Positions 1 to 7,076 of a stretch of 21,783 bases of DNA are shown piece after piece. Origin of the DNA: JAJZQD01 sp021847735 (GTDB taxonomy: Bacteria > Bacillota > Thermincolia > Thermincolales > UBA2595); assembly GCA_027324025.1 (NCBI GenBank), contig DAHVYW010000021.1:1-21783 (forward strand). Reading direction: 5' to 3'. The notes under the pieces were generated by a model. It was not told the DNA's origin. It saw only the letters and a program-made list of their open reading frames with translations, and ran no database searches. Both the position numbers and the translations under genes were made by a program. The stretch's first letter is position 1; every line of letters begins with the position of its first letter.

Positions 1-1
1 C

Positions 2-76
2 ATTACCAGGCTTATTAATTCACATCTCACAAACGGCCAGATTGTAGAAGACCTGGTAGTTGCCAAGTTAGACTAA
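2..76 (+). CDS. C-terminal end of a thioredoxin-like [2Fe-2S] ferredoxin subunit (partial, 5' end outside window)
   Basis: An open frame enters from the left edge and stops at TAA 74-76. Its last 24 residues include HLTNGQIVEDLVVAKLD. This resembles residues 74-93 of the next gene (EDVPEIIAEHLVKGRIVKRL), which close the thioredoxin-like [2Fe-2S] domain there. I infer that the fragment is the end of a NuoE/HydC-type or stand-alone [2Fe-2S] ferredoxin subunit. Such a gene usually precedes the NuoF-like subunit in NAD-linked hydrogenase and formate dehydrogenase operons. The gap to the next gene is only 24 bp, which supports co-transcription. The cluster-binding cysteines lie outside the window, so the family call rests on a short match. 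Confidence 0.55.
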   Translation: MTRLINSHLTNGQIVEDLVVAKLD

Positions 77-100
77 TTCAAAGAAAGGAGGAAGTTTTTA

Positions 101-1894
101 ATGCAATTATATCGTGCTCACATACTGGTTTGTGGTGGTACGGGCTGTGTATCTTCTGGTTCCAAAGCTATCCAGGAAGCCCTTACCGACGAACTGGTCA
201 AAAATAATCTTGACAAGGAAGTAAAGGTCGTTGAAACAGGCTGCCACGGCTTTTGTGAAACCGGGCCAATTGTCATTGTTTACCCGGAAGGCACTTTTTA
301 CTGCCGGGTATCTACGGAAGATGTTCCCGAGATAATTGCCGAACACCTGGTCAAAGGCCGGATTGTTAAGAGGCTTCTGTTTAAAGCACCCGTTACAGAG
401 GAACAGGTGCCGTCATATAAGGAAATTGCCTTCTACCGGAAACAACAACGGGTTGCCCTCAGAAACTGCGGGCATATCAACCCGGATAACATCAATGAGT
501 ACATTGGCAGAGATGGTTATGAGGCTCTGTCCAAGGTGTTAACCGGCATGACTCCTCAACAGGTTATTGACGACATGAAAAAATCAGGTTTGAGGGGTCG
601 TGGAGGCGGCGGATTTTCCACAGGGTTGAAGTGGCAGTTTGCATCCAATTCCCCCGGGCCTAAGAAATATATCATCTGTAACGCTGACGAGGGTGACCCC
701 GGTGCCTTTATGGACAGGAGTGTACTGGAAGGTGACCCCCACAGTGTGCTTGAAGGCATGATGATCGCTGCTTATGCTATTGGAGCCGATGAAGGCTATA
801 TTTATGTGCGGGCTGAATACCCGCTGGCTATCAAGCGCCTTAAGACAGCTATTGCCCAGGCCGAGGAATTAGGCCTTTTGGGAGAAAATATTATGGGTTC
901 CAACTTCAGCTGCACCTTACACATAAAAGAAGGCGCCGGTGCCTTCGTATGTGGTGAAGAAACTGCGCTGATGGCTTCCATCGAAGGTTCCCGCGGGATG
1001 CCCAACCCGAGGCCGCCTTTCCCGGCAGTCAAGGGCCTTTTTGGCAAACCGTCTAATATAAATAACGTTGAAACCTATGCCAATGTACCGATTATCTACC
1101 TGCATGGGGCCGACAAATTTGCCAGTGTAGGTACCGAGAAAAGCAAAGGAACGAAGGTTTTTGCTCTCACCGGTAAATTGAGAAACACCGGTCTGGCTGA
1201 GGTTCCGATGGGTATTTCACTGAGAGAAATCATTTTTGATATCGGTGGCGGTATCATTAATGATAAGAAGTTCAAAGCTGTTCAGATTGGCGGTCCTTCG
1301 GGCGGTTGTATCCCTGAACAGCATCTGGATACACCTGTTGACTACGACTCCCTGACAGCCCTTGGAGCCATGATGGGTTCCGGCGGTCTGGTTATTATGG
1401 ATGAGACTTCCTGTATGGTAGACATGGCCAGGTACTTCCTGGACTTTACCCAAAAGGAATCCTGCGGTAAGTGTATTCCCTGCCGTGAAGGTACTAAAAG
1501 GATGCTGGAAATCCTGCAGAAAATTTGCGGCGGTAACGGTGTTCCGGAGGATATCACTACCCTTGAAACCCTTGGTGCGGTTATCAAGAACACTGCGCTT
1601 TGCGGTCTCGGAACAACTGCCCCGAACCCGGTTCTGGCAACTCTCAGATATTTCCGTGATGAATTCGAGGCCCATATCTATGACAAGAAGTGTCCGGCAG
1701 GCGTTTGCACCGCAATGCTTGAATACAAGATTGTGACCGATAATTGTAAAGGCTGTGGCGCATGTGCCCGCGTATGCCCAGTTGGCGCAATTACCGGCGA
1801 GAAGAAAGAGCCTCACGAAATCGATACTTCCAAGTGTATTAAGTGTGGAAGCTGCATCGAAAAATGCAAATTCAACGCTATCGTTAAGGGTTAG
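101..1894 (+). CDS. nuoF: NuoF/HydB-type NADH-binding flavoprotein subunit of the formate dehydrogenase complex
   Basis: This 597-residue protein is the FMN- and NAD(H)-binding electron-transfer subunit of a soluble multi-subunit oxidoreductase. It has a thioredoxin-like [2Fe-2S] domain (C11, C16, C48, C52). The NuoF core follows with the glycine-rich RGRGGGGFSTG at 165-175 and CNADEGDPGAFMDR near 193-206, then an SLBB region. The NuoF [4Fe-4S] site is C455, C458, C461 and C501. A C-terminal pair of ferredoxin clusters uses C549/552/555/559 and C579/582/585/589. This architecture is the one known for HydB of bifurcating [FeFe] hydrogenases and for beta subunits of NAD-dependent formate dehydrogenases. 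Because fdhA lies downstream, I assign it to formate dehydrogenase. Start: ATG behind AAAGGAGG. It probably couples formate to NAD(H), possibly also to ferredoxin; bifurcation cannot be judged from sequence. Confidence 0.93.
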   Translation: MQLYRAHILVCGGTGCVSSGSKAIQEALTDELVKNNLDKEVKVVETGCHGFCETGPIVIVYPEGTFYCRVSTEDVPEIIAEHLVKGRIVKRLLFKAPVTEEQVPSYKEIAFYRKQQRVALRNCGHINPDNINEYIGRDGYEALSKVLTGMTPQQVIDDMKKSGLRGRGGGGFSTGLKWQFASNSPGPKKYIICNADEGDPGAFMDRSVLEGDPHSVLEGMMIAAYAIGADEGYIYVRAEYPLAIKRLKTAIAQAEELGLLGENIMGSNFSCTLHIKEGAGAFVCGEETALMASIEGSRGMPNPRPPFPAVKGLFGKPSNINNVETYANVPIIYLHGADKFASVGTEKSKGTKVFALTGKLRNTGLAEVPMGISLREIIFDIGGGIINDKKFKAVQIGGPSGGCIPEQHLDTPVDYDSLTALGAMMGSGGLVIMDETSCMVDMARYFLDFTQKESCGKCIPCREGTKRMLEILQKICGGNGVPEDITTLETLGAVIKNTALCGLGTTAPNPVLATLRYFRDEFEAHIYDKKCPAGVCTAMLEYKIVTDNCKGCGACARVCPVGAITGEKKEPHEIDTSKCIKCGSCIEKCKFNAIVKG

Positions 1895-1908
1895 AGGAGG
1901 TCTTATCA

Positions 1909-2844
1909 ATGGCCAATGTCACTTTAACCATCAACGGGCAAAAGGTTTCCGTACCGGAAGGAATCACAGTGCTTGAGGCGGCTCAATCGCATGGGTTTTT
2001 CGTACCGACTTTCTGTTACGAAAAAGACCTTACAGCTCCCGGCGCCTGCCGTATCTGTGTGGTAGAAATCAAAGGCATGAGGAACCTGCCTCCTTCCTGT
2101 GTAACTACCGTTACTCCGGGCATGGAAATAGAAACCGAATCCCCGGCAGTATTTGAAGCCAGAAAGACCATTTTGGAACTGCTGGTGGCAAACCACCCGC
2201 TGGATTGCATGACCTGCGAGAAAAGCGGGAGCTGCAAGCTTCAGGATTACGCCTACCGCTACGGTGTAACAAGCCCAACACGTTTTGAGGGTGACAAGCA
2301 CAAATTTGCGGTGGATGACAGCAATCCCTATGTTTTCAGAGACCTGAACAAGTGTATCCTCTGCGGTAAGTGTGTGGCAACCTGCAGGGCGGTATCTGAT
2401 AGAAATGTTATTGATTTCGCCTTTAGGGGCTTTAATACCAAGATTGCAACCTTTATGGATACAGAGCTAAAGGATTCTTCTTGTGTATACTGTAATCGAT
2501 GTGTAGCTATCTGCCCCGTCGGCGCCCTCTCGGACAAGAACATGACGGGCAAAGGCAGGGGATGGGAACTCGATAAAAAAGAAGTTACCTGCACCTTCTG
2601 TGATGCCGGGTGCAAGTTTGATGTCAACTACAGGGACGGCAAGGTGGTTGGCGTTACAGCAAACTCGGCTGCCTCCGGGAGACCGTTATGTCTTAAGGGA
2701 CGTCTCGGGACAGAATTTATGAACAACCCGGATAAGACGGCCCTGCCTTTAATCAACAAGGACGGGGAATTTGTAGAGACTTCATGGGAGGAAGCTCTTG
2801 GGATCGGACCGATTGTAGAAAAAATCAATGCTTTGAAAAAATAA
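1909..2844 (+). CDS. Truncated FdhA/NuoG-like iron-sulfur protein (no catalytic domain)
   Basis: The 311-residue product matches the N-terminal third of FdhA (next gene) from the first residue. The [2Fe-2S] ligands are C36, C47, C50 and C64. The NuoG-type His-Cys cluster is H96, C100, C103 and C109. Two [4Fe-4S] sets are C149/152/155/159 and C192/195/198/202. The molybdopterin-domain [4Fe-4S] site is C228, C231, C235 and C261. Similarity ends just after TSWEEAL (292-298), where FdhA continues into its catalytic domain; here a short unrelated tail (GIGPIVEKINALKK) leads to TAA. All cluster ligands are kept, the gene has its own AGAGGAGG site, and it starts 14 bp after nuoF, so it looks expressed and functional. 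It may be a separate electron-relay subunit or a remnant of a duplicated fdhA. Synonymous sites differ widely from fdhA, so any duplication is not recent. Confidence 0.85.
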   Translation: MANVTLTINGQKVSVPEGITVLEAAQSHGFFVPTFCYEKDLTAPGACRICVVEIKGMRNLPPSCVTTVTPGMEIETESPAVFEARKTILELLVANHPLDCMTCEKSGSCKLQDYAYRYGVTSPTRFEGDKHKFAVDDSNPYVFRDLNKCILCGKCVATCRAVSDRNVIDFAFRGFNTKIATFMDTELKDSSCVYCNRCVAICPVGALSDKNMTGKGRGWELDKKEVTCTFCDAGCKFDVNYRDGKVVGVTANSAASGRPLCLKGRLGTEFMNNPDKTALPLINKDGEFVETSWEEALGIGPIVEKINALKK

Positions 2845-2875
2845 GCAACCCATTTAAGTTTAGAAGCAAAAATTA

Positions 2876-2986
2876 GGGTGCTCAAAAACGAGCGTAGCAA
2901 GGAAGCAATTTCAACGAGGGCGAGGGCGTACTTGTTGTACGTTGAGGTCTTGTTGAAACAACTGACGAAGCTAGGCGAAGTTTTTC
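2876..2986 (+). repeat. Palindromic intergenic repeat, copy 1
   Basis: This is the first of two direct copies of a roughly 110-120 bp element between the truncated FdhA-like gene and fdhA. The core 2897-2967 matches 3084-3152 with two single-base indels and only one or two substitutions. The outer arms are degenerate here (CAAAAAC at 2883-2889 against GTTTTT at 2980-2985). The inner arms TTTCAAC and GTTGAAA and the central GTAC arms are preserved. Short frames that cross it have no recognisable protein. It looks like a dispersed, non-coding palindromic repeat. Confidence 0.75.
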
Positions 2987-3007
2987 CCCGCAAGGGGGAG
3001 GCCGCAT

Positions 3008-3031
3008 TTCTAAGCGCTAAAGCGCTAAGAA
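3008..3031. repeat. Short inverted repeat between the two palindromic elements
   Basis: Two AGCGCT blocks (3013-3018 and 3021-3026) flank AA. Near-complementary TTCT and AAGAA ends extend this to an imperfect hairpin with one mismatch. No T-run follows, so it is not a Rho-independent terminator. Its role is unknown. Confidence 0.5.
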
Positions 3032-3060
3032 CGGCGCACTCAACATCCGTAAAACTTATA

Positions 3061-3180
3061 CAGGCTGTTCAAAAACAAGTATGGCAAGGAAGCAATTTCA
3101 ACGAGGCGAGGGCGTACTTGTGTACGTTGAGGTCTTGTTGAAATAGCTGACGCCGCCAGACGCAGTTTTTCGACAGCCTG
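3061..3180 (+). repeat. Palindromic intergenic repeat, copy 2 (complete)
   Basis: This 120-bp copy has clear nested inverted arms. CAGGCTGTTCAAAAAC (3061-3076) pairs with GTTTTTCGACAGCCTG (3165-3180) at 14 of 16 positions. TTTCAAC (3096-3102) pairs with GTTGAAA (3137-3143). CGTAC (3113-3117) pairs with GTACG (3122-3126) around a TTGT loop. It ends 5 bp before the fdhA ribosome-binding site. The structure suggests a dispersed REP/MITE-like element that would fold in the fdh transcript. No transposase is visible. Confidence 0.8.
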
Positions 3181-3201
3181 GAGAAAAGGAGGGAGAGCTA
3201 A

Positions 3202-5895
3202 GTGGCAGATATAACCCTACAAATAAACGGCCAAAAAGTAACTGTTCCTGCCGGGACCACCGTATTGGAGGCGGCTGTACAGATGGGAATCGATATCCCC
3301 ACTTTCTGTCATGACCCCGAGCTGTCAAAGCCGGGTGCTTGCCGCATCTGTGTCGTTGAAATAAAGGGTTTGCGCAACCTTCCACCTTCGTGCGTAACGA
3401 CCGTAACTGAAGGCATGGAAGTGGAAACGGAGTCGGAAGCCGTTGTCAACGCCCGCCGGACGATAATAGACCTGCTTTTGGCCAACCACCCTCAGGACTG
3501 CATGACGTGTCAGAAGTTCGGAGATTGCAAACTTGCTGATTATGCATACAGGTATGGGGTAAGAACGACTACTTTCATAGGCGATAAGACCGATTTTCCG
3601 CCAGACGAATCCAGTGCCGTTCTCAGCAGGGACATGAACAAGTGCATTCTTTGCGGGAAATGTGTGAGAGTTTGTGCTGAGATAGTTGGTCGTAATGTTT
3701 ATGATTTTACCTCCCGGGGTTTTACCACTAAAGTCGCCCCGGCTCTTGATGTTGGTCTGGGTGAGTTGGATGAGTCCCATTGTGTAAGCTGCGGTAGTTG
3801 CGTTGCCGTGTGTCCCGTGGGCGCTATTGTCGAGAAAAATATGAAAGGCAAAGCCCGCCCATGGGAGGTTAAAAAGGTAAAGACCACCTGTCCTTACTGC
3901 GGCTGTGGCTGTAACTTTGACCTTAATGTTAAGGACGGCAAAGTGATAGGGGTAACCTCTAACCCCACCGCCGAAGTTAACGGGCGGCACCTCTGTGTTA
4001 AAGGTCGTTTTGGCTATGACTTTATTCACAGTTCAGACCGGTTGACTAGGCCTCTCATCAAAAAGGACGACGATTTTATAGAGGTCTCCTGGGAAGAAGC
4101 ATTGCGGTATGTGGTATCCCGTCTTAAAGATATTAAAGAGAAGAACGGCAGTGAAGCGATGGGGGTACTTTCATCCGCCCGCTGCACCAATGAAGAAAAC
4201 TATTTGATGAATAAAATGGCGCGGGTGGCCTTTGGTACCAACAACATTGACCACTGCGCCCGTCTCTGACACTCCGCTACTGTTGCCGGTCTGGCAGCTG
4301 CATTTGGTAGTGGAGCGATGACAAACTCTATCAATGAAATCAAGAATTGTGACTTTCTTTTCGTAATTGGTTCTAACACCACTGAAACGCACCCCATTAT
4401 CAGTTTAGAGATGAGAAAAGCTTTAGGTAACGGAGCAACCCTTGTAGTGGCAGACCCCCGGAAAACGGAAATAGCCGAATTGGCTAATGTCCATGTAGCC
4501 TTGAAACCCGGGGCTAACATTCCTCTTCTCAATACCATGTGCAATGTTATCATTGCAGAAGGTCTGTATGACAAGGAATTTGTCGCTAACCGCACTGAGG
4601 GTTTTGAAGAACTGAGACTGGGTGTGGCCAATTTCACCCCGGAGAATTATGCCGGTATAATTGGCGCCCCTGCTGAAACCATCAGGGAAATTGCCCGGGG
4701 CTTCGCCAAGGCCAAGAATGCCGCTATATTCTACACAATGGGTATTACCCAACATACAACCGGTACTCACAATGTTTTGGCGGTTGCCAACCTGTCTATG
4801 CTGACAGGCCAAATAGGTAAACCGAGCAGCGGGGTTAACCCCCTGCGCGGTCAGAACAATGTACAGGGTGCATGTGATATGGGCGCGCTGCCCAATGTTT
4901 TCCCCGGATACCAGGCTGTTACGGACCCGGCTAATGTGGAGAAGTTTTCCAAGACGTGGGGGATGCAGCAATCCAGCAAAGTGGGCCTGACTGTAGGAGA
5001 AATGATGGACGCTGCTCACAACGGTGAACTGAAAGCCCTATATATTTTGGGAGAAAACCCCATGCTTAGCGACCCTGATATCACTCATGTTGAACACGCT
5101 CTGGAAAAACTAGAGTTCCTGGTTGTTCAGGACCTGTTTCTAACTGAAACAGCTATGCTGGCAGATGTTGTTTTGCCTGGCGCCAGTTTTGCCGAAAAAG
5201 ATGGTACTTTTAGCAACACCGAGCGCCGCGTTCAACGTGTGCGTAAGGCTGTAGAGCCTGTGGCCGGGAAAGCTGACTGGGAAGTTATCGCGGAAATCCT
5301 GACCGGAATGGGATTCCCGCACAAGTACTGCAGCGCTTCCGATGTATTTGACGAAATGGCCAAAGTGACCCCGCAGTACGCCGGGATGTCTTTTGCCCGC
5401 CTCGACGAGGGGAGCCTTCAGTGGCCGTGCCCGACTCCGGACCATGCGGGAACTAAGTATCTGCACCAGGGTAAGTTCTCTCGCGGCTTGGGCAAGTTTT
5501 CGGCAGTAGACTTCGAGCCTCCGGCAGAACTTCCCGATGCCGAGTATCCCTTTGTACTCAATACCGGACGCCGCCTGTACCATTACCACACAGGGACAAT
5601 GACCCGCCGGGCCCGGGGTTTGAGCATTATTTACGGTGAAGAATCCATCGAGATTAATCCCGCTGATGCCTGTAAACTGGGTGTTTGTGAAGGCGACCAG
5701 TTGAAGGTAAGTTCACGCCGCGGTTCCATTACTATTAAGGCTAACGTGACCGACAGGGTGCCTCAGGGGATGGTATTTACCTCCTTCCACTTTGCCGAGG
5801 CAGCCGTTAACTTCCTGACTAACTCGGCCTGCGACCCTATTGCCAAGATTCCCGAACTCAAGGTATGCGCGGTCAAAATTGAAAAGGTAAGTTAA
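3202..5895 (+). CDS. fdhA: NAD-linked formate dehydrogenase catalytic subunit, selenocysteine-containing (TGA 4267-4269 = Sec356)
   Basis: The frame runs 897 residues if the in-frame TGA at 4267-4269 is read as selenocysteine. FdhA oxidises formate to CO2, or the reverse, at a molybdopterin (Mo or W) site. The N-terminal half carries [2Fe-2S] C36/C47/C50/C64, a His-Cys cluster (H96, C100, C103, C109), two ferredoxin [4Fe-4S] sets (C148/151/154/158 and C194/197/200/204) and the catalytic-domain cluster C230/C233/C237/C265. TGA follows NNIDHCARL and precedes HSATVAGL. This is the place and context of the active-site Sec-His pair in known formate dehydrogenases. The frame continues unbroken with cofactor-binding motifs such as NPLRGQNNVQGACDMG and, near the C-terminus, NTGRRLYHYHTGTMTRRA. 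The GTG start has a strong AAAGGAGGGAG 6 bp upstream. Without recoding the gene would appear as two pieces split at 4269. The complex is probably cytosolic, since no signal peptide is seen. Confidence 0.95.
4267..4298 (+). promoter_or_regulatory. UGA selenocysteine codon and bacterial SECIS hairpin in fdhA
   Basis: TGA (4267-4269) is followed after 12 nt by GTTGCC (4282-4287), loop GGTCT (4288-4292) and GGCAGC (4293-4298). These arms form a 6-bp stem with one G-U pair. The GGTCT loop, the TGACAC start and the 18-nt distance to the loop match what is known of the E. coli fdhF SECIS. It is expected to bind SelB carrying Sec-tRNA(Sec). Confidence 0.88.
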
Positions 5896-5923
5896 CTGAG
5901 CTTTATGAAAATGAGTTTTCAGC

Positions 5924-5960
5924 AAAGAGGTATGACCGGAAGCGGCCATACCTCTTTTTT
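5924..5960 (+). terminator. Rho-independent terminator of the fdh operon
   Basis: AAAGAGGTATG pairs with CATACCTCTTT. Inside, one A-C mismatch is followed by CCG-GAAG-CGG, so the stem is capped by a GAAG tetraloop. A T-run (5954-5960) follows directly. It lies 28 bp after the fdhA stop. Confidence 0.93.
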
Positions 5961-6033
5961 CGATTCTTTTTCCCTCTATTTTGCACTGTTTTTTTATTCC
6001 ATAAAACAAAAAGGGCAGTCTCACTCAAGTATT

Positions 6034-6156
6034 AGGGAAATGGCAGGTGTATTCCGGAGACTGAGGCTGACATCCGCCGGCCCACGATCCGCGCAGCGGG
6101 AGTGGTTTGCCGGCTGAGTTGTTGCTCAGTCGCAGGAATACACCTGCCATTTCCCT
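6034..6156. repeat. 123-bp long-hairpin (near-perfect palindromic) element
   Basis: The 22-bp arms AGGGAAATGGCAGGTGTATTCC (6034-6055) and its exact complement (6135-6156) enclose further nested pairs. These are GACTGAG (6059-6065) with CTCAGTC (6125-6131), GCCGGC (6076-6081) with GCCGGC (6109-6114), CCAC (6082-6085) with GTGG (6102-6105), and CCGC (6089-6092) with GCGG (6096-6099) around a GCA loop. It is non-coding; the short frames across it follow the palindrome and match nothing I know. It lies between the fdh terminator and yyaC. It could be a MITE-like element, a dispersed hairpin repeat or a structured RNA. Arms this perfect suggest a recent origin or selection on pairing. No other recognisable element lies in 5961-6317, apart from a TATAAT at 6272-6277 without a good -35 box. 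Confidence 0.88.
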
Positions 6157-6317
6157 TACCCCAAAACAAAGAGACCTACCCCTTTTGCTCCCCTCCTCCT
6201 TGTCGTATTTCCCCGATAAGTTTGGTTGGCGGGCCTTTGTTTTTTTTAGGTATTCGACACCGCTTTTTATATATAATATGCTTGACCTGCGGATGAACTA
6301 AGAAAAGGCGGATGTAT

Positions 6318-6875
6318 ATGGAGCTTTGCTTTCATTACAGCGATTTCGAAGGCCAGCGGAACCTTTTAAATTCTCTTACCTCGCTGGTTTTAAATTACCA
6401 GGAGATTGTTATAATTTGTGTAGGAACTGACAGGGTCTCAGGGGACAGTTTGGGACCCCTGGTGGGTACACTGTTATTAGAGGAATGTAAGTATGCCAAA
6501 GTTTACGGTACGCTGAGCACTCCTGTCCATGCCCAGAATCTTAGGGAAACCATAGTTCAGGTGGAAAGTGCACACCCGAACGCTTTTATCATCGCAGTGG
6601 ACGCCTGCCTGGGGCGGGCCATCAATGTCGAAAAAATAATGCTTATGAAGCGTCCCCTTAAACCTGGTACAGGTGTATTTAAGGACCTTCCCGAGGTCGG
6701 GCATGTTACTATTCAGGGAATTGTCAACATTGGAGGGTTTATGCCCCACTTGGTTATACAGAATACCCGGATGAACACAATTTACAACATGTCAAGGATA
6801 ATAGCAGGAACCCTCGCCCAAACAGTCATCGCCCACAGGAATTTCTGCCCGGTTTTTCAACTAAGACAGGCTTAG
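6318..6875 (+). CDS. yyaC: YyaC family spore protein (DUF1256, GPR-protease-like fold)
   Basis: The product is about 185 residues. It carries the family signature VGTDRVSGDSLGPLVGT in the first third, then GTLSTPVHAQNL and AVDACLG. It resembles the B. subtilis sporulation protein YyaC, a relative of the germination protease GPR. The family is found in endospore formers, and its exact activity is not established. ATG 6318 is preferred over the in-frame ATG 6312 because AAAGGCGG (6304-6311) is then 6 bp away instead of overlapping the start. The gene stands alone between the fdh terminator and its own terminator. No clear sigma-A promoter is visible; a forespore sigma factor would be expected but I cannot identify its boxes with confidence. 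Confidence 0.87.
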   Translation: MELCFHYSDFEGQRNLLNSLTSLVLNYQEIVIICVGTDRVSGDSLGPLVGTLLLEECKYAKVYGTLSTPVHAQNLRETIVQVESAHPNAFIIAVDACLGRAINVEKIMLMKRPLKPGTGVFKDLPEVGHVTIQGIVNIGGFMPHLVIQNTRMNTIYNMSRIIAGTLAQTVIAHRNFCPVFQLRQA

Positions 6876-6892
6876 CACTCATAATAAAGCCG

Positions 6893-6919
6893 CACGGATA
6901 TGCATATCCGTGTTTTTTT
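6893..6919 (+). terminator. Rho-independent terminator after yyaC
   Basis: CACGGATATGCATATCCGTG is a perfect 20-bp palindrome followed by seven T. It begins 17 bp after the yyaC stop. Confidence 0.92.
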
Positions 6920-7076
6920 ATCCGTTTGATTACAGAAATTTGTCAAATATCGGCACGTAATGGCAGTAATTATCGTTTATAGAAGGACGTTTTCCAATAA
7001 TGTAGAAAGCCATTTCATAAGGGTAAAACTTGGTAACGTCTGGTTGGCAGTTTGCGGTTGAAGGGTAGGTGCCCTG

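Noticed and set aside
1217..1909. 230-codon open frame on the minus strand inside nuoF
   Set aside because: Its sequence is low in recognisable motifs and it mirrors a strongly supported plus-strand gene; it is a shadow frame.
2878..3385. Short open frames across the repeats between the FdhA-like gene and fdhA
   Set aside because: They follow palindromic repeat sequence, have no ribosome-binding site and no transposase motifs.
4318..5895. Separate CDS starting at ATG 4318 (C-terminal part of formate dehydrogenase)
   Set aside because: It is in the same frame as 3202-4269, lacks a ribosome-binding site and begins inside the catalytic domain; reading TGA 4267 as Sec joins both parts.
6272..6277. 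TATAAT upstream of yyaC as a sigma-A promoter
   Set aside because: No -35 box at 16-18 bp; the surrounding is AT-rich, and a sporulation sigma factor is more likely for this gene.
5905..6301. Overlapping short open frames between fdhA and yyaC
   Set aside because: They run through the terminator and the 123-bp hairpin and show no protein-like features.
6920..7076. Cyclic di-GMP riboswitch upstream of the HD-GYP gene
   Set aside because: I could not find the conserved GEMM core and tetraloop-receptor segments; no convincing fold.
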